From contig JABYQR010000075.1 in NCBI GenBank assembly GCA_022592445.1, positions 62,001-126,000 of the forward strand: DNA of 64,000 nt. Direction: 5' to 3'. Below the pieces are notes generated by a model. The model did no database searches and had not been told where the DNA came from. It saw only the letters and a program-made list of their open reading frames with translations. A program made the position numbers and the translations under genes. The number at the start of each line of letters is the position of its first letter. Position 1 is the stretch's first letter. Shown here piece after piece: positions 21,597 to 31,104 of the stretch. The stretch is from Cytidiella melzeri. Its lineage: Eukaryota > Basidiomycota > Agaricomycetes > Polyporales > Irpicaceae.

Positions 21597-22775
21597 ATGA
21601 CGGGAACAATGCAAAGCTCAATGCTTGAAAGGTATGCGACGTGTGCGCTTTGTAATTGAGACATATTAATCATCCTTCGAGCTAGCAGAACACGATGAAG
21701 TGTTGGAGCAAATCGCGTCCACAGATGCAGTAACGTGAGTACTTGTGCTGGCACACAGGTTTCCAAAGTGGTTATAGCCCTTGCAGAACGGCGTGGACGC
21801 GACTTCGAGACATTATCAAGCATAAGCTTGATAAGGTGCGCGATTCATTTTGCATGTACTCGACATCAGCTAGCTGAACGCATAGTAAAGAATATCTCCC
21901 TATATCTATCGCAGTCAAACAATGCGCTGCCAACTCCTCAGTTAGTGTCACCTTCTTGCCAAACGCAATCCGGAGGACCGAAATTGCCGTCATTTCCACC
22001 GCGCCCTTGCAACCCGAACAATCCCAATGAAGCACCCAAGGCAATCTTGACGCAGGATGAGACCGTATGCATGAAGGAAGGGATATATGCTCAATTGGAC
22101 GAGCTCGACGGGTGCGCGTTCATCTAACTTCACTAGTTAGTACTAATCAGAGGCGCTGGCAGTGCTCCCTTTACAATTCAACGTCTATGCGAGCTATGTA
22201 TACATCCTCGAATAGAATATAAGTTCCTTGGAAAATATTTGAGAGCTATCGAAAGGACTACCTTGGTCACGTCTACGTGGGACACATTCCCCGTCTCGAA
22301 CGATAAAGACGGCGCAAGACCTACAGCCATGGCACTTTCAATTGTCCCGCTGGTATCATCGTCGGCTCCAGCGACTCCCATGTTCTGACCTATCCCCTTC
22401 TTACATGATGATGCTCGACGGTCTCAATCCCGCAGTCCCCCACCATCACCGCTATCCCTTCCAGCAGCTGAAACTGGCAACATCGCCTCCATTATCCCAC
22501 CTGCAGGATCTGCGAGCCTTGATCATAAAGCGTTGGGTCTAGTAGATGAACTCGATGATCCAAGCCCCAGACATCTTAGCGACCGCCTGCAACCACTGTC
22601 GTCGACGACGTCAATTCTCGTGGCCCCTACGAAACCGTTGACTCTAGGCGAACGTTTCGTTAAATCCTCAGAGGAGCCGCCGGTGGTAGAGCAGTCCCAG
22701 CCAGAAGCGTCGACATCGGGCGGAACTGAGGAAATGGTTGTCGACGCCCCCGAGAAAGAAAACAGATCCAAGTAA
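21597..22775 (+). pseudogene. protein phosphatase 4 regulatory subunit R2 copy with premature stop
   Basis: PP4 R2 is the regulatory subunit that tethers the PP4 catalytic subunit to its partners. Exons read EHDEVLEQIASTDAV, then across an intron (21734-21786) TAWTRLRDIIKHKLDK, across another NISLYLSQSNNALPTPQ, PSFPPRPCNPNNPNEAPKA, LTQDETVCMKEGIYAQLDEL, and across a third (after GAC GG at ~22111) APFTIQRLCELCIHPRIEY, KFLGKYLRAIERTTLVTSTW. The C-terminal part has PIPFLHDDARRSQSRSPPPS, LGLVDELDDPSPRHLS and an acidic end VVDAPEKENRSK. An in-frame TGA at 22386-22388 breaks ATPMF-PIPFLHDD, where the family has Ser or similar. The N-terminal start could not be fixed. Everything else reads through, so either a young pseudogene or one base error. 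Confidence 0.65.
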
Positions 22776-22911
22776 CAGGTTATATAATTTGACCTCGCCA
22801 TGTAATTTCGTTCATACTACGAATAAACGGCAGCAAAATGCTCCTTACAGCTTGTATGTCATGGTAATGCTAGGGAGTCCATGTCTAAGCATCGAGTTTC
22901 CGTCGCTGATA

Positions 22912-23430
22912 TTACGCATAATCCCTCTTGATCTGTTCCAACATGGCGTTCATTCGTGATCGCATGTCAGGCTGTCCTCTTCCGCGACCTCTCGCTCGAG
23001 CATCACCAAGATGTCCCCCTTGTCTACGCCCTCTTCCGTTGAAGTCTCTCGTACTAGGACCACGGTGTCTGCGTGATGAAGCTGACCTGAAAGTGTGCAG
23101 TGAAAACCGAGAGTAGGCCTGATTCTGCAGTTCCCGAAGCGATAGTTTTTCTTGCTGGTCATCTCCTTCCAGTGGCTTGCTTCACATCATGTGGTGGATC
23201 GACGGGCCCCTTCACACTTCCCTACCCCATCTTCGGCGCTCTCGCTCTTGCCGTCATCGTCTCCCCCCAACCACCATCTCCTCTCTCTCTCCCCGCTGCT
23301 CACCAACGACGACGCCCTCCAAGATCAGCTCTACCGTCCCCTTGACTCTCTGAGTGCGGTCATAGACCTCAAGCGACGCCGCATTCACCCGTGCAAGTCT
23401 GTCAACATGCCAGATTCACCCTAGACAACC
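22912..23430 (-). CDS. unidentified gene piece with Arg/Gly-rich tail
   Basis: Not recognised. On the minus strand an open frame ends at TAA 22912-22914 with DQQEKLSLRELQNQAYSRF, RHRGPSTRDFNGRGRRQGGH, ARARGRGRGQPDMRSRMN and AMLEQIKRDYA. An upstream piece (about 23410-23300) reads DRLARVNAASLEVYDRTQRV, KGTVELILEGVVVGEQ, a helical, charged sequence. The link between them (23300-23170) is Asp/Glu/Ser rich and needs at least one splice or frameshift. The RG-rich tail and final basic helix suggest RNA binding or nucleolar work, which is only a guess. It sits between the PP4 R2 and DUF6533 copies, inside the insert. Confidence 0.35.
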
Positions 23431-23580
23431 GCATACCTCATCTTCATGTATGTCTTTGCCCCAGACCCTGCCGCCATGCTGACTATTTGCGTTGGCGATT
23501 CTAGTACTCAGGTCCATTTTTGTGATAAGTACACATTCAACCTCGCCGCTAGAAGGGACGCCTGACCCTGACTAATGATT

Positions 23581-24640
23581 CGTTCAGCAGTGAGTGCAAC
23601 CGAGGAAGCGTTGTCCCTGTTCGCTTCAACTACTAATCATTGTTATGTAGACGCTATCGTTGTTTGGGACTGGGCCATACCGCTGTCTAGAGAATAGCGT
23701 TTTGTGAGTGGCGCAGTAGCTTATCGCCCGACGCGCATACACAAAGGTGATAATGTTTGCAGATATGGAAGACACATTGGACGCTGGTCAAAGTCGCGTA
23801 CTTGCTCTGCCGGTGAGCCCTCGCTGTGTGAAAACTACTTCACGCTAACGGACTCCCGTCCACCAGCTATTGGGTCATCGTTGTGGTACCATACCTTCTC
23901 TGGCCTTCTGCACGAACCACACCGTCGAGGAGCGCGAGAGGATCTACCGCGCGAGCAGCTGAAGCCTTGTGGACCTGACAGCGCTAGAGCACTCCACGCG
24001 CACCGACCAGACCCCCGTTGCACTTGCAACGCGGAACCAGGCCACCTCAGAGGCCAACCTGGTCATCCGAACATATGCATTTTTCAATCGCAGCAATTAT
24101 ATTCTTACCCTTCCAGTCGTTGCCCTGGCCGGCGTGGTCGCCTACCAACTATACGTGGATACCTCTGAAATGCTTCGTACGCACGCAATTTTTTTTCCGC
24201 GCATACAGTCTCGTTTAATGGATTCTTTCAGTACTGCCCTTTCTACAAGAGACGGGGCCATGCCTTCCAATGTCCAAGCCTCATTTGGCGCATCTGTTAG
24301 GTGAGTGATTGTGCTACCCAGATTTATTTTATTTCCGAATTCTGACATTCGCCTGATAGGTTTCTTCGTGAGTGCGGTATTGCTTGAAACTGGACGTCGC
24401 TCATATGACTGGTGGCCATGCTCACCTCCACATTTTCTGCTCCTGTCTCTGCATGTGTCTGCTCTCGCGACGTTCTCGATTTCTTTTCAACCTGGACACT
24501 GTTACTCGCTGTATCTGTTCTGCTATGATGACTATTTCTTTCACCATGCTGGCGCTGTATTATTATTTAGCTGATGTTCTCGCCATTGCACTGTTCAATC
24601 CATTGCCATTGTTGCTATGCACTCTAATGCGAGAACTACT
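23581..24640 (+). pseudogene. DUF6533 membrane protein copy, broken
   Basis: DUF6533 proteins are multi-pass membrane proteins of unknown function, very numerous in Agaricomycetes. Exons read DAIVVWDWAIPLSRE, then IWKTHWTLVKVAYLLCRYWV across an intron at 23813-23866, IVVVPYLLW, CTNHTVEERERIYR, SEANLVIRTYAFFNRSNYIL, LPVVALAGVVAYQLYVDTSE and GPCLPMSKPHLAHLLG. Damage: TAG at 23695-23697 follows SRE where the family has a hydrophobic residue, and TGA at 23960-23962 follows IYRASS (unless a short intron removes it). The last third of the family's fold is not recognisable beyond ~24400. Hydrophobic segments match the family pattern. Confidence 0.6.
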
Positions 24641-24874
24641 GCCTTGAAAGCATTGCATTGATGTGTATGACAATATAAACTACCGGTGGCGAGATTATCT
24701 TGCAATGTAAACTGTGGGCAGAGACATTAAAATGTATTACCATGCAAGATAAAGTGGCCTGCGGACCATTATCGTGGGTGCCGGGTGTTTATAACTTTCC
24801 AGGTACAGAGATTGTGTGAGATAAAGTTTGCTCAATGTTATATTGTAATGCTCGGGTTTACAGTGGTAGGTATT

Positions 24875-24908
24875 GTGCGATAACGTTTTGTTTATTTACG
24901 AGATGTAG
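24875..24908 (-). repeat. right inverted end of the kinase insert
   Basis: Inverted partner of 21221-21254; the kinase N-lobe coding sequence resumes directly to its right ([10 protein letters not shown]). Confidence 0.65.
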
Positions 24909-26489
24909 TATATCTGCTAGGTACGGATGACGCAAGGCTTTAAGAATCTTAATCTCGCGCAGGGCCGTAACGGGCATGCCTTCCTTCTCGTGGTGCACCA
25001 AGATGCGCTTGAGAGCCACAGAATGCCCTTTCTGCTTATACTTCACCTTGTACACCTCATACACCTCCCTGAAATCCAGTTCATTAGCTATATCATGTAC
25101 AAGATAGCGCGGTTGAAAATTGACGCACTCAAAAGTTCCCTGTCCCAGCTTGTTGATACCTCCGTGACTCATCTACGGGGTGTTGGAGGTTTCTTAGGGA
25201 GCGAGATCCTCACCGCAGTGTACTTGTTGCAAACGTGTGTTGGTCCTTTGTTCTCGCGAGGCATGGTACACTGTCTGCAGGCAGTGAAGGCGGGGTTCGA
25301 GGACCGCCGTTCAACGACTGCGGAGACGGCGGGCAATGTGTCAAAGCGGGAGTGTGATGATCTCCGCCCGTTCTTGAGCTTTACCTACTACCGTTGCGTC
25401 TCATTGAACAAGAGCTTTGTTTACGACAAATTCATGTATTACGACACCGGTAATACCTACCTTCGTTCGCTATGTCGTGTGGACTTCGTCGCCAGCTGTC
25501 CTGTTTGTAGTATCTCCTTCTGTCACACTCATAGCCTACTCACGGGTCCACGGCCGGCCGCAGTGATTTGTGCTTCCCACGCCCTGACTTCCGTTACACT
25601 AAGGTAAGCGTGAGTTGGGAATCAATATTCAATGGAGACCGATTTCTTCTAGACACCACCCTTAGAGACAAAAGCGTATGCGGGCGAAGTGATTCCCGGT
25701 TTTTTACTGCATTTATGTGAGGGCGATACGAGTCAACAACTGCGTACCTGTCCTCATAAACATCCCGCTGGGAAGGCGTCGGTCCCCTCGAGTCCTGCGG
25801 TGGAACCCAGTAATCACCGTTTCTACTGCCCCGTTTGTTGTCTTGTGGCCGACGCCCGTTATCACCCACCCATTAGTCATCGCCTCAAGATTAACCTTCA
25901 TTGTCATCGTGACAAGCGGCCTGTACGAATCTCTGAGCGGTAGCGGCCACTCAGAAAGGCCGTTCGCGGGGCCAGCCTTCTTCTCTATGGAAGATGAGAC
26001 CTTGCTGAAGCTTTACCAGCAGCAATTGGCGGTGGAGAGGCCTTTCTGATGTGGGCAAGAGGATTGGCATGTGAAGAGTCGTCCGGTTTTTCCTCCTCTG
26101 GTGAAGAACTCATTCGTCGTTTGCTTGTTCGGTCACCCAGGGAGTTTCTGGAGGGTCGTTTCCTGAAGCTTGTCGACATTCCCTGGTGGGCTTGTCGTTC
26201 TCCAGCGAACAGGACTAGGCAGGGTAGAGTCGTTAACGTTCGGGACAAAGCCCATTTGCATGATCGCTCACGACAACTGTGAACAGCACATGAGATTAGC
26301 ATGTATGGTGGCGCTGCATGACGCGAGCAATAGCAGAGGTTAATATACAGACCAGCTATGCAGCATCGCGTGTGTCCAACGCCACGGGTGGTTAGAGCAC
26401 AGACTGAAGGCTAAAGTGGTTGGTAGCGGGGCCAGTCGCACCTATCTGCTCACAAAAATCTCTTCTCCTCTACACAGCCTTCCTACTCT

Positions 26490-26930
26490 GAGCCCATACA
26501 ATCCCTGTCCTCTCACTGTCCTCCAAGCTCCGTCGAATCTTTTCTTGAAACGTCCCAGACGGCCAGCAAGGGCGGCGGTTTCTGCGTCCTCGTTACCAAA
26601 AAAGCCGCCCACATAGAATTGGTTGTCGAATCTCGTGTGAGGGTAACAGTAGAACGCGGCGACGCTGTATTATGCGTGAATATCGAGTCGTCTGCGCGGA
26701 TAACTTGCTGAGGGAGGGGGGTACACAACATGGGTTTGGGAGCTGGTTTGGCCGGCGCTTTCAGACATGAGTCCGACGGTCCATCGTAAGGCGACGCAGA
26801 CAGTGTCTTTGCCAAAGATTCGTGCGGCCTTGCAGCAGATATTTCTGTAGGAATAAACCACATATTTGTCGTTGAGTTGGACGAAGGAAGCAATTTGTGG
26901 ATGCCGATGCAGAAAACCAGGGTGAGTGGG
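26490..26930 (-). CDS. unidentified degenerate coding piece
   Basis: On the minus strand two adjacent frames look protein-like: HPQIASFVQLNDKYVVYSYR (about 26930-26850) and VAAFYCYPHTRFDNQFYVGG followed by FFGNEDAETAALAGRLGRF (about 26660-26560). They are out of frame with each other, so an intron or frameshift must lie between. The YVGGFFG block with acidic residues after it faintly recalls glycosyltransferases, but I cannot support a family call. Probably a relic. Confidence 0.3.
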
Positions 26931-27001
26931 CGCTCACGCGCGCTTGAACTTCAACCACCTCTCGAGTAAAATGGTAAGTTGAATTCAGCTTCTCAGAGAT
27001 G

Positions 27002-27060
27002 TACAGTAGCGGCAAAAAGTCTTGCGACACCGCGAGCGCGCAAGATTTTTCTCATCGTTC
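27002..27060 (+). repeat. solo inverted-repeat end of a Tc1-like element
   Basis: TACAGTAGCGGCAAAAAGTC at 27002 followed by TTGCGACACCGCGAGCGCGC is nearly identical to the reverse complement of 53902-53850, the end of the Tc1-like element further right. No partner end or transposase is seen nearby, so this is a relic end. Confidence 0.6.
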
Positions 27061-27680
27061 GAGCTCATTTTTTGCATATAGTTTTGGGTTACAGTTCTCA
27101 CACATTCATTATCATGTAAAATTGTGTCTCTAGTAAAAAAGGGCTGATCAACGTTGTGCGCGAGGAACTACACGCCCAGATGAAGCAGGTACCGAACCAG
27201 TAATTGCGCGGCTAATAAAAATAACTAGTAAAATGAGCTCAGGCCGTTGCTAGCCCAACGGCGACGCACTGATTGCAATTTAAGAATGAAAGGCTATTGG
27301 AGTATTCGTCTTTGTTCATTGTTGGACGACTGATGGCTATACTATGTTGCGTGATCGGTCTTCCAATGACGAGCTGATAGATTCCAGGCCACGGCCGGCT
27401 GATAGCGACCGTGGTTGGGTTGCTCGTCCTCTGCCCAATATTGAACTTTTGCTAGCTGGTAATAGTTGGTCAGAGATTGGTCCGCTATCGACTTTACATC
27501 GGGTGACCATATGGACTTCACACATTGCCAAGCTGAGGCTTCTGATTCAGTTCCGCAGAGTATGGAGGGTACAAGTGAAACAATTGCATATATTCATCCA
27601 TATACAGATCACATAACACCGAGACATACATCAGATACAGAGCTTGTGCATTGAGGGAACTGACAGACACGAAGGAGAAA
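27061..27680. other. no supported gene
   Basis: Follows the relic Tc1 end. Short open frames on both strands without recognisable content; the minus-strand gene to the right stops at 27681. Confidence 0.35.
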
Positions 27681-28282
27681 CTAAATGAGGCTGAGAGGGT
27701 TATAGAAGAGGCCAAGCTGCTGGCGGAACTGGTTCCACAGATCATCATAGTCAGTGTCAGACGAGGTATAGACGGTGTGCTGATCACTAAGACTGGCCCT
27801 GAGAGAGTCATCGCAGTAGTCATCACCTGAGTCAGGCTCATCGCCACCATGCTCCCTGATCCAACTGTTAATGAACGATCCGTCAAGTGGGATGTCGGAA
27901 CTCCACGAGGGCCAATTGCAACCTGCGGGGAATTCGGGATAGGCGGCAACAAACGAGATCCAGAATAACTCGAGACCCCACTGCCATTGTGGGTGAGTCC
28001 GATCCGTAGTCACTGTGCACATCCAGGACTGTATTCTGTGCACAAGGAGTGCCCAGGCTCTGGCGGAGTGGTGATCGAAGTTGCGCGGAAGGGGCATGAA
28101 GGTGATGGGATACTCAAGTTGACCGCCTTGAGACTCCTGCATAACGATGAGGTCCAAAGTGAGGCATACAAACTTGCAAGACGTACATTTAGAGAGCTCT
28201 CTCTGCGGTTCAGAGTATCGTGCTCGATGGCCGTTGTTGTGAACTTGATGACTGGTTGCACATATCTAGCAAACTTGGAGTC

Positions 28283-28843
28283 TGTTAAAACTATATAATA
28301 TAATAATATGATATGATATGTAGTTTCCCACACCTTATTATAAGGACGCTTTAGGTAGCAGAGTTCCCACAGTCTTAGTATGGGAATTATGCAACCGTAT
28401 ATGGAAACTCTAGTAGTAACCATCACATTAGCTGAGACGTACAGATATGGGTTGTAGTAGTACTATACATATATGTACGCCTGTGTTCTAGTAGCATAGG
28501 AAATGACATGGAAAGCACATATGACTCCAGAGGATGCCTAAAGCATACATCTGAGGACAAGTACTAGCATGAGTCATTTACTCATTATGTACGCCTCTGG
28601 TACAAGTGCTGAGCCTAGTCATACAATGAGTCATGCATGAGTCATGCACTCATAGCATGAGTCATGCATGAGTCATGCACTTAGTAGTACAGTAGAATAG
28701 CTGAAGAAGACATGTATAGTAGTCGCTTACATAAGTAGATACAGACATGTATATAAGCAGAGCTGCTGAAGCAGCAAGAATAATAAGACTCATCTTCGAA
28801 GCTTAACAGCCTCTACCCCTCGCACACATATTCCACTTTGTTA
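28283..28843 (+). repeat. copia 5' LTR
   Basis: 561 bp, same length as the 3' LTR. Has CACACCTTATTATAAGG where the 3' copy has CACGCCTTATTACAAGG. Confidence 0.92.
28570..28756 (+). promoter_or_regulatory. LTR promoter: five TGAGTCAT sites plus TATA box
   Basis: TGAGTCAT occurs at 28570, 28627, 28638, 28658 and 28669, and TATATAAG lies near 28750, about 75 bases downstream of the last. TGAGTCA is the binding site of Gcn4/Cpc1 and AP-1 type bZIP factors. The same arrangement recurs in the 3' LTR from 36603. Regulation by amino-acid starvation or oxidative stress is inferred from the motif only. Confidence 0.65.
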
Positions 28844-28858
28844 GGTTATGAGCCCCGG
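28844..28858 (+). other. copia primer binding site (half-tRNA iMet type)
   Basis: Directly after the 5' LTR, GGTTATGAGCCCCGG is complementary to the anticodon region of initiator tRNA-Met (GGGCTCATAACC), as in Drosophila copia, which is primed by a cleaved half-tRNA. Assignment from known biology of copia elements. Confidence 0.7.
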
Positions 28859-29636
28859 CTTTTAGCTTAACTACATCCACACTCTCAACGACATCAATCA
28901 ACCAGTATCCCCCAAGCTTTCTTATAAGTGAGTTTCTCTACTTTACTTTGTTTGGCCACATAGTAGTAGTAGAGTTGTACTGGTTGACTGCCTCAGCTTC
29001 GAATACAATATTCCCAACTGATCTTCTACAGCTAATTCCCTCACCTACTTGCCCCTTGCGTACGCACTCCCAACCCAGCTGAATACTTAAGCCACCCTTG
29101 GTGGTTCTCGACTTTAACGAGTCGTGCATTACGCGGAATCTGCCTAACACGCAGTGTAAAATCCGGTGGTGGAGGAACAAGCTCCCACTTGTACAAGTGG
29201 TAGATCGGCGGAGTAGTACAATAGGAGGGTAGTGTTGAGTGGCACTCTAAGCTCGTGACTTAGAGGCCTAGGACCTTCGTGTTGGCGCACGTCAGTCAGT
29301 CCTGGAATTAGAAATCGCCGCTTTTTGTAGCTGTAGAATTTCTTGAGGCATGTCGACCACTTTTACTTTTGGTATCACGGAGATTGTGGACTCTCCTATA
29401 CTTCGTGGTGTTTCTTACATGCGCCATTATGTTTTCGTCGTATCATACCGACTGGTAGAAGTCGAAGTTGCAAGTGGTCATACTCGTCTTGAATCACTTG
29501 TGGAAAACTTTTACTCACGTTCGACTTTTCCATTAGCAATCCCCAGGACTTTCTCAAGGAAAGTGTTGTGGATTGAATACGACGACATAAATCTTATACT
29601 TTCGATTCTTTCTTCCAGACCATTATATTTTTGAAG
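28859..29636. other. copia leader, no gene seen
   Basis: About 780 bases between primer site and the first extra frame. No recognisable coding domain. Confidence 0.4.
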
Positions 29637-31049
29637 ATGCCGAATAACTCTCGCCGCACTTCCCGTCGCGTCAATGCCCGCTTCGCTTCCCACTCTCCAA
29701 ATGATCCCTACCGCGTCCATGATTACACTCGGTTTGACCGTATGGGTCACCCCATCGTTATGGAGATAAGGAGTTCAGCCACTCCCATCTCTATTCGTAT
29801 GAGTCAAACCGATGCTCAGGATGCCAGGATCAATGTCAACTACGTTGACAGGGACGGAGTTCGGCGCATGGAATCGATGGAGTACAGCCTTCTCGGTCGT
29901 CATGGCTGGGACAGGTCCAGGCAGAGTGATAGGCAAAGGCACCTCCGGGAGGTTAATCGTATCATCGATGAAGCCAATCGAGAGGCGGAATTGGACTTGT
30001 ATAGACGAAGGCCTCGCAATGTCAGTGCGGAAATAAGGGCACATCAAGCCCAAAGTTCTTCCAGGGTTAATGCTGCACCTCCTCGCCGATCTGCGTCGCC
30101 GTCGCACCCTCATCCCCATTGTCATCCTACTCCAATGCCACCGCCTTTTGTGAGTGCAGGATTATCGCTTTGGGACATGGTTGCCCAAGCATTAAATAAT
30201 TTTGCATCTCCACAGACTTCTTCTACAATGGTCAATCCGCCTACACCGGTCATTCCGGATATCGTTGATGGTATGAACGGTTTAAATATCAGTTCACCAG
30301 TTTCTCATGATTCTTCAGAACAAGTAGTCCAGGCCGCTTCTGCTGCCGAGCCTACTCCGGTTCCGTCCTCCACTACTCAGGAGGAGGGACAGGTTGAAGA
30401 TGAATGGCCAACGGTATACGCTCCCCAACCAGTCATTCCCACCTTCTCTTTCGACAACTGGGTCCATGTCGATCGTACCGGCACCAGGCCGGCTTCGCCC
30501 GTCTATCCGTGTGGTATGGTTTATGGCGTGGATGGACCAAAGGGGGAGGTTTTCAGGCCGGAGCAAGTTTGTTCCATCCTCGCCATGCAACATGTTAACC
30601 ATCCCAACTATACGCCCAATGAGCTGGTCTTACGCTCTAGGGGACTGGTTGATACAATGGTTGTTAGCATGGGCAACAAATGCGAGCACTATCGTGAGAT
30701 GGTCGAGGAGCTGGAGGAATTTGCCAAGTCTCAGCGGATCAAGGAAATCACAGCCTGTGCCCGGATTTACCTCAAGCTCAAGAGGGGACAGTGGCCGGAC
30801 TGTGACAATATCTGGAACACGTACTTCATCTCAGTTGCGGACTTTCACACAGCGATGGAGGTCTTCAATGGTTGCAATCATCTTAGCGATCACCAGCTGG
30901 TCTGGCTGACACAGAGACGTATGGAGAAGAAGGAGGACTGGATGAGTATCTTTCATAGGGAGGAAGAGTTCAAAGGTAAAATGAAGGAGGTAAAGATCGA
31001 GCCCGCTGTGCTCGAGCCTTCTTTAGAGCCTGGATCGTCTTCTCTTTGA
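29637..31049 (+). CDS. extra frame 1 of the copia element, unknown function
   Basis: 470-codon frame from ATG 29637 (MPNNSRRTSRRVNARFASH) to TGA 31047, upstream of Gag. The N-terminal third is Arg rich (GRHGWDRSRQSDRQRHLREV), then a Pro/His/Ser-rich linker, then a more ordered C-terminal part with WVHVDRTGTRPASPVYPCGM, CEHYREMVEELEEFAKSQRI and YLKLKRGQWPDCDNIWNTYF. No protease, RT, integrase or envelope signature. Length and absence of stops argue for selection or recent capture. Not recognised; ordinary copia elements have no such frame. Confidence 0.6.
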   Translation: MPNNSRRTSRRVNARFASHSPNDPYRVHDYTRFDRMGHPIVMEIRSSATPISIRMSQTDAQDARINVNYVDRDGVRRMESMEYSLLGRHGWDRSRQSDRQRHLREVNRIIDEANREAELDLYRRRPRNVSAEIRAHQAQSSSRVNAAPPRRSASPSHPHPHCHPTPMPPPFVSAGLSLWDMVAQALNNFASPQTSSTMVNPPTPVIPDIVDGMNGLNISSPVSHDSSEQVVQAASAAEPTPVPSSTTQEEGQVEDEWPTVYAPQPVIPTFSFDNWVHVDRTGTRPASPVYPCGMVYGVDGPKGEVFRPEQVCSILAMQHVNHPNYTPNELVLRSRGLVDTMVVSMGNKCEHYREMVEELEEFAKSQRIKEITACARIYLKLKRGQWPDCDNIWNTYFISVADFHTAMEVFNGCNHLSDHQLVWLTQRRMEKKEDWMSIFHREEEFKGKMKEVKIEPAVLEPSLEPGSSSL

Positions 31050-31104
31050 ACGGACTCTCTGCGAATCGAACTATACCGCGCACTGTATACTATAAAATAT
31101 CGCG

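Larger units (their letters stand above)
21221..24908. mobile_element. 3.7-kb insert with 34-bp inverted ends, carrying host gene copies
   Basis: The two points where the kinase relic is broken carry inverted 34-bp ends: 21221-21254 and 24875-24908 match at 30 of 34 positions (both start CTACATC and share GTAAATAAACAAAAC). Between them there is no recognised transposase, but there are copies of a PP4 R2 gene, an unidentified minus-strand gene and a DUF6533 gene. Repeated TGTAAA/TGTAAAG motifs lie just inside both ends. No obvious target duplication. Best read as a non-autonomous DNA transposon that captured neighbouring gene sequence; alternatives are a chance inverted repeat at a rearrangement breakpoint. 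Confidence 0.55.
20538..26182 (-). pseudogene. BUR1/CDK9-like protein kinase relic split by an insert
   Basis: Pieces of one cyclin-dependent kinase of the transcription-elongation (Bur1/CDK9) type lie in order on the minus strand. A Ser/Arg-rich N-terminus is at about 26182-25990 (RKRPSRNSLGDRTSKRRMSS). The N-lobe, 25172-24910, reads KLGQGTF then [20 protein letters not shown] and [16 protein letters not shown] (Lys and helix-C Glu kept). After a 3.7-kb gap come SVYMVCPYMAGLLANERVKL (21150-21080) and SPNHIKMY, then MRQLLKYMRRV (~20835-20800) and NLLIYNTGLLMIADFGLACA (~20740-20680). The catalytic loop that should read HRDMK reads SQDM followed by TAA (20757-20759), Asp-His-Asp-Leu after PYM is missing, and no C-lobe follows DFG. 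So the gene is dead even without the insertion. Family call is strong; exon limits are approximate. Confidence 0.72.

Noticed and set aside
24927..25607. 226-codon plus-strand open frame
   Set aside because: It is the antisense of the kinase N-lobe exon, whose motifs are clear on the minus strand.
26380..26460. Possible tRNA gene (GTGGTTAGAGCAC)
   Set aside because: No TpsiC-arm (GGTTCGAATCC) or acceptor pairing could be found.
28621..28680. Short spaced repeats (TGAGTCAT) considered as a CRISPR-like array
   Set aside because: The units are 8 bases with irregular short spacing inside an LTR in a eukaryotic genome; they fit transcription-factor sites.
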